From contig CAVWAJ010000009.1 in assembly GCA_963752965.1 (NCBI GenBank), forward strand, positions 62,001 through 126,000: 64,000 nt of DNA, given 5' to 3'. Origin of the DNA: QHXW01 sp963752965 (GTDB lineage Bacteria > Acidobacteriota > Terriglobia > Bryobacterales > Bryobacteraceae). The notes below the pieces were generated by a model. That model was not told where the DNA came from, made no database searches, and worked only from the letters and a program-made list of their open reading frames with translations. Position 1 is the first letter of the stretch, and each line of letters starts with the position of its first letter. Below, piece after piece: positions 11,351 through 19,225 of the stretch. A program made the translations under genes and the position numbers.

Positions 11351-12316
11351 TTATTTTGCGATTCTGGCGCCGGTGGTAAGAATCATAAATCTCGCCAAGC
11401 CGTTTATAATGATGGTGATAGCGAACAGAACCAAGCCCAGCTCAATGAGTGCACTGATATACATGTCGCTGGTGGCCTCGGTGAATTGATTCGCGATCAC
11501 CGATGCAATCGAGTCGCCGGGGCTAAGCAGTGAGGCTTGCACCTTGGGCGTATTGCCAATCACCATGGTGACCGCCATAGTTTCTCCCAAGGCACGCGCC
11601 AGCGCCAGAAAGATCGAACCGTAAATACCTCTGCTCGCATGCGGTACGACGACTTGCCAGGTGGTCTCCCATTTCGTCGCACCAAGCGACAGAGCGGCCT
11701 CCCTCTGATCCACCGGCACCGCCAGTAGCACCTCTCGCGACACCGAGATAATGAAGGGCACGATCATTACGGAAAGCACGACGCTGGCGGAAAACAGGCT
11801 TACGCCATAGAAGGGGCCGCTAAAAATGGGAAGGACGCCCAGGACGCTCTTCAGCGCCGGCACGACCGCTGACTCCAGGACTGGCACGAGCAGGAAAATG
11901 CCCAGCAGACCATAGATAACACTGGGGACGGCCGCCAACAGCTCGATCAGAAACGTCAAGGTGTCCGAGATACTGGGAAGGGCCATCTCGGAAAGAAAGA
12001 TGGCGGCCCCGAGGCCGATCGGAACCGAGATCAATAGCGACACAAACGAAGTCACTACCGTTCCGAACATGAACGGGACAGCGCCGTATTCCTCTCTTGC
12101 GGGATCCCAGGTACTGCTGAAAATGAAATTCCACCCGAACTTCTGGCGGGACAGCACCGAACCGGTCCAAAGTTCGTAAACCAGCAGGCAGGTAACCAGG
12201 AAAATGCTAGCCGCGCAGACCAATGTCAGAGTGTACGCAAGCTGGTCGCCTGCCCGAAGCCTGGCCGCGAATTTGCTCACACGAGAACGCGGCAGGACTG
12301 TTGGGGCGGCACTCAT
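11351..12316 (-). CDS. pstC: Phosphate ABC transporter permease PstC
   Basis: First membrane permease of the Pst importer. It has an N-terminal cytoplasmic stretch, six membrane helices and the EAA loop in VDQREAALSLGATKWETTWQ near residue 205. The motif GETMAVTMVIGN follows, which is highly characteristic of PstC, and the C-terminus carries a basic cap. The 321 residues match the family. It lies 46 bp downstream of pstS with no strong terminator between, so it belongs to the same transcript. Confidence 0.96.
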   Translation of the reverse strand: MSAAPTVLPRSRVSKFAARLRAGDQLAYTLTLVCAASIFLVTCLLVYELWTGSVLSRQKFGWNFIFSSTWDPAREEYGAVPFMFGTVVTSFVSLLISVPIGLGAAIFLSEMALPSISDTLTFLIELLAAVPSVIYGLLGIFLLVPVLESAVVPALKSVLGVLPIFSGPFYGVSLFSASVVLSVMIVPFIISVSREVLLAVPVDQREAALSLGATKWETTWQVVVPHASRGIYGSIFLALARALGETMAVTMVIGNTPKVQASLLSPGDSIASVIANQFTEATSDMYISALIELGLVLFAITIIINGLARFMILTTGARIAK

Positions 12317-12362
12317 TAACGAAAGCTTGTTCGGTGTGGAAATCTAATGTTACATCTCCTGG

Positions 12363-13394
12363 CTAAGCTTTACCGTGAACCTTGGCAATCGCCTTTTCTT
12401 CCTTTGTGACAACCGCTTTGGGAAGAGGCGCGAACTCCAGCGGTTCGGTGAGCTTCTGGCCAGGGCCCAGCATCCAATGCAGAAAACCGGTGATCACTCC
12501 CAACTTCTGTTTGTCCGCGATCTCCGTGGGGATCAACAGCCAGGTGAAGCTACAGATAGGGTAGGCCGTCTTGCCGGACGGGTTGGTGATGGAAACCCGG
12601 AAATCATCCGGCATTTCGACGCCCGCTGCCGCCGCCGTCACCGAAGCCAGGGACGCCTTGATAAAGGCTCCGGAACTGTTGCGAACGCGGCCGAACGTCA
12701 TCTTGTTTTGCACCGCATAGAGCAACTCGACATACCCGATCGAGTTGGCCGACTGCTTGACCTGCCCTGCCACGCCCTCATTTCCTTTGCCGCCAAGTCC
12801 AACAGGCCAGTTGAGCGCCGAGTTTTTGCCGACGCGTGACTTCCACTCATCGCTAACCTTCGACAGATAATCGGACCATACGTAAGTCGTTCCGCTCCCG
12901 TCGGAACGATGCACAACGATGATATCGGAGCTTGGCAGTTTTACCTTAGGATTGAGCTTGGTGATCGCGGGATCGTTCCATTTCGTGATTTTTCCGAGGT
13001 AGATGCCAGCCAGCGTCTCCGATGTAAAATCCAACTCGGCAGTCACTCCCGGAATATTGTAAGTTGGGACGACGGCGCCCAAGACGGTCGGGAAGTGCAA
13101 AACGTCGCAGCCACGCTTGTCGTGAAAAGCCTTCAATTGCTCGTCGGTCATGGGACCGTCGCTCGCGCCGAAGTCGACGGTGCCTTCGGTCACCTGGCGG
13201 ATGCCGCCACCCGATCCAATGGACTGGTAGTTGATCTGAATGTCGGCATGGAGCTTGTGGTAATCATCGAACCACTTGGAGTACATAGCGTTCGGAAAGG
13301 TGGCGCCCGCACCGGTCAGCGAGAGCTGACCGAATGCGGGAAGCGCCAGAAAACCAACCGCCGCGAAGACAGCTAGGCAGTTTCGTCGAATCAT
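12363..13394 (-). CDS. pstS: Periplasmic phosphate-binding protein PstS
   Basis: High-affinity phosphate-binding protein that feeds the PstCA channel. A signal peptide of about 22 residues ends at LPAFGQ. The mature protein starts LSLTGAGATFPNAMYSKWF, the classic PstS opening whose GAGATFP loop binds phosphate. The motifs GSGGGI and HRSDGSGTTY supply further ligand contacts. 343 residues is normal. It sits between the porin gene and pstC, which suggests one phosphate uptake route from the outer membrane to the cytoplasm. Confidence 0.96.
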   Translation of the reverse strand: MIRRNCLAVFAAVGFLALPAFGQLSLTGAGATFPNAMYSKWFDDYHKLHADIQINYQSIGSGGGIRQVTEGTVDFGASDGPMTDEQLKAFHDKRGCDVLHFPTVLGAVVPTYNIPGVTAELDFTSETLAGIYLGKITKWNDPAITKLNPKVKLPSSDIIVVHRSDGSGTTYVWSDYLSKVSDEWKSRVGKNSALNWPVGLGGKGNEGVAGQVKQSANSIGYVELLYAVQNKMTFGRVRNSSGAFIKASLASVTAAAAGVEMPDDFRVSITNPSGKTAYPICSFTWLLIPTEIADKQKLGVITGFLHWMLGPGQKLTEPLEFAPLPKAVVTKEEKAIAKVHGKA

Positions 13395-13428
13395 ATTAGT
13401 TCCTCCGTCAGACAGTTGGCCGAAGACC

Positions 13429-15117
13429 CTACTTACCCATCGTGGGCGCGGAGCCGGGGAGTACGTAGCGAAGATCGGCGAAAATCATACTGCTGTGCGC
13501 ATTGTTTGCCGATGCCGTCGACGGCACTACGAACGGATTGCGGGTGAGATACGAGTACTGCAAGATGAGCTGCAAAGCGCCGAACTTCGGATCCTTCCAA
13601 AAGGTCTGGGTCAGGCCGAAAGACGGCTCCTGGATAATGCGATTCTGGGTCGCACCGGAGCCAGGGTATCCCCAACCGACGGGCTTTTTGGTGGCGGGGT
13701 CGATGGTGTAGTCCTTCCGACTCTCGACGCCGCCGTAGTAGGCGTACAGCAGAGCAGAACCGATCTGGTACTCAAAGCCGTCAACCGTCGAGGCGGCATG
13801 CACCGGCGAGAGGCTGCCATCGGCGCGCACAATCACGTCCGGGGCTTGGCCGAAGATGTAGCGGCCGCCGCCATCACTGAAGAAGTTGTTGCTGATGATG
13901 TGCAGTCCTTTGAGGATCTCAAAATTGAAGTTGATCGAGCCGCCATAGCCGTGCGAATCGTAATTATTGCCGTTGGCTGGGTTGTAAACCTTGAAGGTCC
14001 GGTACAGCCCCGCGATCTCGATGTGCTGGTGGAGGCCGTTGGAGGTCTTCGGATCGAAGGCGACCTTTCCAATAATATCGGGATGGACGTTGGGTACGGT
14101 GAGCGTAGTACCTCCGTTGTCCAACTCTGTGCCATAGGCCGTCGACAGCGCGGAGGGAAGCGTTACGGCGCCGCTGCCGTTGGTGCCACCGATATATTGC
14201 TCGGCGCTTTCAAATGACAAGCCCGCGGCGATAGTGCTGGTGGGGTGAACAATGATGCGGAACTGCGGCTGGCGGGCCCACGTGAGACCCAACTGGTAAT
14301 TCGTATCCATGAGCTGGGAATAAAAGATGTCCGAAGGCAGAGCCGACAAGCCGTCACGATTCGGCGTCAGGAAACTCCAGGACTGGCCGGCCAAGATCTC
14401 GATGCCGCTCTTCTGCACATCGACCCAGTACAGCCGCATGCGAAGGGGGTCGCTATTACTAGTGATGGGGAGATTGGTGGGGGCGGATCCCAGGAAGTCA
14501 GACTCCATGTAAGCGAGAACCTTGGCGCCATGGACATTCGCATCCACGCGGATACCAACGCGGGAGTTCTGCGCACTTTCGCGGAACTCGGTCAGCTTTC
14601 CGAGCGTGGCATTGTTATAGGGGATGCCGCCGAAGTTCGTACCGATGCCGCTACCCACGTCGGTAGTACGGAAGACGGTGGTGAAATCCATGAATCCGAC
14701 GGGCGTGATAGTGGCATCGCCAATATGAAACTGCAAGGGCGAAGCGGCGTTATCGGATTGCGCAGAGTTGCCAGCGATGGGCGGAAGCGCCGGCGGGGGA
14801 GCCGAGGGCGGCAGAATAGGAGTGGTGCTGGCCACTTCACCGAGGCTACGAACGCCGGTGGAGGGCGTGGGAGCCGAAGTTGCGGCCGGAGCCGCCGGCT
14901 GGCTCGCCTGGATGAGCTTTCGCTGCTCCTGCAATGCCAGGCGCAATTCCTCGATCTGGCGCTGCTGTTCAGTGAGTTGTGATTTCAGTTGATTGATTTC
15001 TTGCTGGCCCGTCGCGGCCGGTTGCGCCGCCTGGGTTTCAGGGCCGTCCGCTGCGATGGATTGGAACGCGACGGCGAAGGCAAGGAAGAAAAGTTGGTTT
15101 GTGCGTCGAAGAGTCAT
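13429..15117 (-). CDS. Outer-membrane porin with N-terminal coiled coil (DcaP/OprP-like)
   Basis: Probable outer-membrane channel. From the ATG at 15117 the protein begins MTLRRTNQ and carries a signal peptide ending near SIAADG. A coiled coil follows, with leucine/glutamine heptads (INQLKSQLTEQQRQIEELRL), then a Pro/Ala-rich linker, then about 400 residues of alternating polar/aromatic strands typical of a beta barrel. The start at 15117 is preferred over 15156 because it puts the basic n-region at the very N-terminus. Its place between phoR and pstS suggests phosphate- or polyphosphate-induced expression. The upstream region carries 11-bp-spaced TAAC units. The precise porin family is not certain. 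Confidence 0.78.
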   Translation of the reverse strand: MTLRRTNQLFFLAFAVAFQSIAADGPETQAAQPAATGQQEINQLKSQLTEQQRQIEELRLALQEQRKLIQASQPAAPAATSAPTPSTGVRSLGEVASTTPILPPSAPPPALPPIAGNSAQSDNAASPLQFHIGDATITPVGFMDFTTVFRTTDVGSGIGTNFGGIPYNNATLGKLTEFRESAQNSRVGIRVDANVHGAKVLAYMESDFLGSAPTNLPITSNSDPLRMRLYWVDVQKSGIEILAGQSWSFLTPNRDGLSALPSDIFYSQLMDTNYQLGLTWARQPQFRIIVHPTSTIAAGLSFESAEQYIGGTNGSGAVTLPSALSTAYGTELDNGGTTLTVPNVHPDIIGKVAFDPKTSNGLHQHIEIAGLYRTFKVYNPANGNNYDSHGYGGSINFNFEILKGLHIISNNFFSDGGGRYIFGQAPDVIVRADGSLSPVHAASTVDGFEYQIGSALLYAYYGGVESRKDYTIDPATKKPVGWGYPGSGATQNRIIQEPSFGLTQTFWKDPKFGALQLILQYSYLTRNPFVVPSTASANNAHSSMIFADLRYVLPGSAPTMGK

Positions 15118-15247
15118 AGTTATCACGATGTCGTTTTTTTTCAGGCAAGGGCGCAATTAGGCCCAGGCCTGGGCAATGCCAATTCACAAGTGGAAAACGC
15201 TGAAGCAGAAGAATACCTTGGGCTGAGTTATGTTTTGATGAATCAAT

Positions 15248-15265
15248 GGTTACAACCGCGTTAAA
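15248..15265 (-). promoter_or_regulatory. Candidate PHO box, proximal pair of TAAC units
   Basis: On the minus strand, upstream of the porin gene, two units, TTTAACGC and TGTAACCA, lie 11 bp apart (TAAC to TAAC). Known PHO boxes are direct repeats at an 11-bp period, and the cyanobacterial form has units like CTTAACCT. The pair is about 130 bp upstream of the preferred porin start. A CATAAC sequence about 20 bp further downstream could be a -10 element. Binding by a PhoB-type regulator is inferred, not shown. Confidence 0.4.
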
Positions 15266-15349
15266 TCCTGAGTATGAACGCTAGTATGATGCAACTAGAA
15301 GGCCTGCGGAGGATCGCAAAATCGGGTGATACTGGCCGTTTAGAATGTT

Positions 15350-15380
15350 CGCCGTTAGCCTGGCGTTATGGTGGCGTTAG
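15350..15380 (-). promoter_or_regulatory. Candidate PHO box, distal triple of TAACG units
   Basis: On the minus strand three units, CTAACGCC, ATAACGCC and CTAACGGC, follow each other with CGTTA (plus strand) at 15353, 15364 and 15375, exactly 11 bp apart. The repeat overlaps the last codons and stop of phoR and points toward the porin-pst genes. A spacing of one helical turn across three units is the architecture of a multi-unit PHO box. It could also be a chance repeat at a gene end. Confidence 0.35.
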
Positions 15381-17203
15381 GATGCTGAGGGGCCCACATC
15401 GGGGATCGATGTCTCCGTCCCGGCTTTGGAACAGGGCAGGGTGATGCTGAAGAGAGTTCCCTTGCCGAGTTCGCTTTCTACGGTGACGCGCCCGTTCATG
15501 CGTTCGAGGACGTGCTTGACGATGGAGAGGCCTAGGCCGGTGCCGCCGACGGCGCGTGAACGGGCTTTATCGACGCGGTAGAAGCGCTCGAAAATGCGTG
15601 ACAGATCGTCCGATGGAATGCCAATGCCAGTGTCAGCGACAGTGATGCTGACCTGGCGATCGGGAAGACGGGCGATCCGGATGCGCACTTCGCCCGAAGG
15701 CCGATTGAACTTGATGGCGTTGTCGATCAGGTTGACCAGGGCCTGTTCGAGGCGGATCCTCGATCCGGAGACGCAGGCGTCTTCAAGGGCATCGCTGACG
15801 AGTTTGACCCCACGGACCCGGGCTTCGGATTCGACGGTGCGGAGAGCGCTTTCTAGCACGCTGCAGACGGAGAACTGTTCGGGCTCGGCGGGCTCGGCTC
15901 TACCGGATTCCAACTCGGAGAGAACCAGGAGATCCGAAGCGATGTTGTTGAGGCGGGCGGCTTGGGCTTTGATGATCTCGAGAAAATTACGATTGTTTTC
16001 GGGGTCTTCGAGCGCGCCCTCCAACAGCGTTTCAGCATAACCTCGGATCGCGGCGAGCGGCGTGCGGAGCTCGTGGGAGACGTTGGCGACGAAATCCTTA
16101 CGGACGCGTTCGAGGCGCTCGAGATCGGTAATATCGTGCAGCACAGCGATGGCGCCCCAACGGGAGGAAACCGAGAGCGGCGCGGCCTGCACCTCGAAAG
16201 AATGACCGTTGGCGGCGGGCAGCAGCAGGCGCCGTTTGAGCGGCGTTTCCGATACGAGGACCTGGGAAAGCATATCGAGCAGGCCGGCGTCGCGCACGAC
16301 TTCGAGCAGCGGCGCGCGCTGGGGTACGGGCACTGGGATGCCCGCGACGCGAGCGAACGACTCGTTACAGAAAGTGATGCGCATGTGCTGGTCAACGGCA
16401 AGCACACCTTCCACCATGCTGGAGAGGATGGCTTCGCGGCGCGCGGACTCGAGACTCAGCCGATCGAGCGAATCACGCATCTGGGCGGCCATGCGGTTGA
16501 GAGAACGGGCGAGGGCGCCGAGCTCATCGTCGGCATCGGGCGCGAAGTCAGGCAGGGCGCGGGTCTCGACGAGATGCTCGGCGAAGGATTGGAGATGGCG
16601 GATGCGGCGGGTGAAGCGATCGGAAAAAGCATACGCGACGACCATAGCCAATAGCAGCGCAACTACGGAGTTTGCGAACAAGAACCAGCGCAACCCGCCG
16701 ACTGCTGCGTCGATCTCCTGAAGGGGAACAGCGAGACGAAGGATGAAGCCGGGCGTGCTGTCGCGTGGAAAGCCAATAGCTACATAGCAAAGATCGTGGC
16801 CTAAGGCGGTGCTGTGACGAATAGAGGCGACGACGCGGCCGGCGCGGGCCTGCACGATTTCGGGAAGGGCGGACTGGTTGTCCATGCTGTCGGCGTCGCG
16901 ATCGGAGTCGGCGAGGACGGAGCCCTGGGGGTCTACCAGGGTGATGCGCGCCTGTACGCGCGCGGATACTTGCTTAGACCAATCTTCCAATTGAGCCGTC
17001 GCGACGCCAGGGACCTCACCAACCAGGATGCGGGCCTGCGCGGTGAGACGCTGCTCGACGTTCCGCGTTTCGCGGCGGGCGATGTAAGTGGTGAGGAAAG
17101 AATCGAGTACCAAAAGGGGGGCAGCGATCAGACAGAAGGCGCTGAGGAGGAGTTTGCGGAAAAGCGGGCTTCGAAAGACAGCCACGGGTTTGGATGTTGC
17201 CAT
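15377..17203 (-). CDS. phoR: PhoR-type sensor histidine kinase
   Basis: Inner-membrane histidine kinase, probably for phosphate limitation. Order: membrane helix at about 15-37, a periplasmic domain of about 130 residues, membrane helix near 172-192, a HAMP-like linker, a PAS domain (about 255-355), HisKA with the phosphoacceptor in NVSHELRTPLAAIRGYAETL, and HATPase with LIDNAIKF, DTGIGIP and GGTGLGLSIVKH. The PhoR family is supported by the HisKA sequence and by the adjacent porin-pst-phoU genes. A large periplasmic domain is unlike E. coli PhoR but common in other phyla. No phoB lies next to it in this window, which is unusual. Confidence 0.82.
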   Translation of the reverse strand: MATSKPVAVFRSPLFRKLLLSAFCLIAAPLLVLDSFLTTYIARRETRNVEQRLTAQARILVGEVPGVATAQLEDWSKQVSARVQARITLVDPQGSVLADSDRDADSMDNQSALPEIVQARAGRVVASIRHSTALGHDLCYVAIGFPRDSTPGFILRLAVPLQEIDAAVGGLRWFLFANSVVALLLAMVVAYAFSDRFTRRIRHLQSFAEHLVETRALPDFAPDADDELGALARSLNRMAAQMRDSLDRLSLESARREAILSSMVEGVLAVDQHMRITFCNESFARVAGIPVPVPQRAPLLEVVRDAGLLDMLSQVLVSETPLKRRLLLPAANGHSFEVQAAPLSVSSRWGAIAVLHDITDLERLERVRKDFVANVSHELRTPLAAIRGYAETLLEGALEDPENNRNFLEIIKAQAARLNNIASDLLVLSELESGRAEPAEPEQFSVCSVLESALRTVESEARVRGVKLVSDALEDACVSGSRIRLEQALVNLIDNAIKFNRPSGEVRIRIARLPDRQVSITVADTGIGIPSDDLSRIFERFYRVDKARSRAVGGTGLGLSIVKHVLERMNGRVTVESELGKGTLFSITLPCSKAGTETSIPDVGPSAS

Positions 17204-17260
17204 GAATAGCAGGCCGGATGCCGGAGTCTGGTTCGCATTGTAACATTGCCCGCGGCGCGG

Positions 17261-18361
17261 TCAGGCAGAATGGGCGGAGCCGCGCAGCGTCTTGTTGGCG
17301 CGCCAGGTTTCCCAATCGCGCGCAATAGCGTCGACCATGTCCGTCGAAGCGCGGTGCAGCCAGTTGCGTGAGCGCGCGCGGAGATCCTGGAGAATGGCGT
17401 TAGCCGCTTTGCGCGTGCCGAGGTGCACGTTGGCCGTTTCGAAACCCATGGCGTGCAGGAGGCGGGTTTCGTCACGCTGCTTGGGCATGGAGGCAAGCTC
17501 GACGCGGGAGCAATCGGGCGCGAGGCGGCGGATTAGCCAGCGGCCTTTGCGGTGAACGAAGGGATCGATGGAGCGGACGGAACGCTCGATAATTTCCTCG
17601 TAGTAGATGGCCGCAGATTTGGCGCCCTGGGCAAAGGCGGCCGCGGAAGGCGCGAGCGCCTTGGCCTCGCGGGCGATTTTACCACCATGAAACTCGGCGA
17701 CGGCGACGTAGCGTTCCCTACCCAGACTGCCCAACCCGGCGATGCGATGAGCGACGCGGTAACGGAGACCTTTCGCGGGCAGCAGTTTGTCGATGGCTTT
17801 TCGCGCGCTGGCGGGCACGCGCGCCTCGGTTGGTAGAGCCTCGAGTTTTGCCCAGTAGCGCTCGGGATCGCGCAGAACACCGGTGACCATAGAGCGCAGC
17901 CAAGGGTGATGCTCCTCGAGGACGAAGGCGCGGCCGCCGGAAGTGAGGCCTTCCTGGTAGCCGGCGAGGATGGCGTCGCAAGCATCCTTGACCTCGATGC
18001 GCAGGCGCGCGCCCTTGATGGCGAGGTGGGCGCTGGCGCCAAGGCGAACGAGATCGACGGTGTAAGGGTAGCGCCAGACTTCGTCGAAATCATTAATGCC
18101 CCAAACGAGGCGGCCTTCGATATCACGCCACGTACCGAAGTTTTCGACGTGCAAGTCGCCGACGCCAAGCACGACGGGAGCGGTTTCACAGTCAGGGCAA
18201 ACCTCAGGCCAGTGCTGCATCCAGCGATAAAATGTGGCGCGCAGGAACAGGAAAGGATCCTGAGCCATGGCTTCGTGCTTGTGATCGAGATCGGCATCGA
18301 TCAAGGGGATCTTTTTCCCGAGCCACTGTTCGTAGCGCCGGGTGGCTTTAGCGATGTTCAC
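17261..18361 (-). CDS. DUF2252 family protein (kinase-like fold)
   Basis: DUF2252 proteins have no established function. The conserved pair GDLHVENFGTW (about residue 67) and INDFDEVW (about residue 88) resembles the catalytic loop and metal-binding motif of aminoglycoside-phosphotransferase-type kinases, so a phosphotransferase role is possible. I prefer the GTG at 18361, giving VNIAKATRRYEQWLGKKIP, because upstream residues are only the CHAD gene read out of frame. This start overlaps the CHAD stop by 14 bp. The link with CHAD and Ppx genes in one minus-strand run hints at phosphate or polyphosphate metabolism. Confidence 0.8.
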   Translation of the reverse strand: MNIAKATRRYEQWLGKKIPLIDADLDHKHEAMAQDPFLFLRATFYRWMQHWPEVCPDCETAPVVLGVGDLHVENFGTWRDIEGRLVWGINDFDEVWRYPYTVDLVRLGASAHLAIKGARLRIEVKDACDAILAGYQEGLTSGGRAFVLEEHHPWLRSMVTGVLRDPERYWAKLEALPTEARVPASARKAIDKLLPAKGLRYRVAHRIAGLGSLGRERYVAVAEFHGGKIAREAKALAPSAAAFAQGAKSAAIYYEEIIERSVRSIDPFVHRKGRWLIRRLAPDCSRVELASMPKQRDETRLLHAMGFETANVHLGTRKAANAILQDLRARSRNWLHRASTDMVDAIARDWETWRANKTLRGSAHSA

Positions 18362-18815
18362 GGCGGACCTCGTTTCTCGCGAAACGCGACAGATAATCCG
18401 TCCACAAGTGTTCCTGGCCGTCGGCGTCCACGGTTTGCTCCCAGAAGCGGTACAGCTCGGCAATCTTCGCAGACATACGATGTTTCAGAAAAGCGCGGAA
18501 ACGTGGCCGCATCTTGCCGAGCATTTCGGCGGTAGCGGCACAATCGTTGATTTCCCCGAGACGGGTCTGTACTTCGCGCAAAAGCGCGAGGCGGCGATCG
18601 AGACCGGGGCCATAACACGGGCGGAACAACTCGAGCGTATAGCGAAAGCGCTTGGTTTCGAGACGGAAGCGGTGCAGAGTGCGGGAGGAGGATTCGGTCC
18701 GGCACATGGCGCGGCCGTCGCGGAAGTACGCCCGTGCCACTTTTGGCAATTCGCGAGCGGCATTTTCGGCCGCGGCCTCTGCGGCGTTCCACACGATCGG
18801 TTTCGCTTTAGCCAT
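18348..18815 (-). CDS. CHAD-domain protein, second of a pair
   Basis: CHAD domains are helical bundles rich in conserved histidine and basic residues that bind polyphosphate. This protein begins MAKAKPIVWNAAEAAA and carries LHRFRLETKRFRYTLELF, the CHAD signature, followed by FRPCYGPGLDRRLALLREVQ and a second helical part. The ATG at 18815 is 3 bp below the stop of the other CHAD gene. About 155 residues is half of a typical fused CHAD domain. I recall similar stand-alone half-size proteins in Acidobacteria, so the split may be natural rather than a frameshift. Confidence 0.75.
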   Translation of the reverse strand: MAKAKPIVWNAAEAAAENAARELPKVARAYFRDGRAMCRTESSSRTLHRFRLETKRFRYTLELFRPCYGPGLDRRLALLREVQTRLGEINDCAATAEMLGKMRPRFRAFLKHRMSAKIAELYRFWEQTVDADGQEHLWTDYLSRFARNEVRREHR

Positions 18816-18817
18816 GA

Positions 18818-19225
18818 CTATATTCCCAAGCGGGCGCCCCAGCGGCGCGATACGTCGCGGCGGCCCCAACGTGCGAGCAAGCGCTGCAGTTCTGCGTGGG
18901 ACTCCCGGCCTTCCTGACGCAAGCGGAGTGTGAGGGCAGGATCGGCAGGCAGACCGGATTTCTCGAACAACTCCAAGACGATGTCACGATTGCGGATTTC
19001 GCCGGCGATTTGCATGATCTTGTGGAGGCGCGCGCGAATTTTCTTGGCCTGACCGCGCGGGAAGAACTGCTGAAACGCGACGAGGCACTGCTGAAAGCGG
19101 CGAATAGAGACGCGAAGATCGTGGATGGAATCAGGATCGCGGAGGCGGGCGGCGCGATTCATACAAAATGCCAGGCGGCGCAGCAGCAGCGCGCCACGCT
19201 CGCGGGCGTACTCCGGCATCGTCAT
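18818..19225 (-). CDS. CHAD-domain protein, first of a pair
   Basis: A short CHAD protein of 135 residues. The motif DSIHDLRVSIRRFQQCL near residue 32 matches the first conserved H-x-x-R-V-x-x-R-R helix of CHAD domains, and RLHKIMQIAGEIRNRDIVLELF matches the following helix. The start overlaps the stop of the ppx gene as ATGA. The stop lies 3 bp before the next CHAD start in a different frame. Together the two ORFs would cover one complete CHAD domain, so they may form a heteromeric polyphosphate-binding module. Confidence 0.75.
   Translation of the reverse strand: MTMPEYARERGALLLRRLAFCMNRAARLRDPDSIHDLRVSIRRFQQCLVAFQQFFPRGQAKKIRARLHKIMQIAGEIRNRDIVLELFEKSGLPADPALTLRLRQEGRESHAELQRLLARWGRRDVSRRWGARLGI

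Noticed and set aside
13395..13428. PHO-box half site (CTGTC) between porin and pstS
   Set aside because: Only one short match is present, without an 11-bp repeat partner, so it is likely chance.
18813..18820. Frameshift in a single fused CHAD gene
   Set aside because: Not called as an error: each half has its own start codon and conserved signature, and half-size CHAD proteins are known to me from similar bacteria. Left as a low-interest finding instead.
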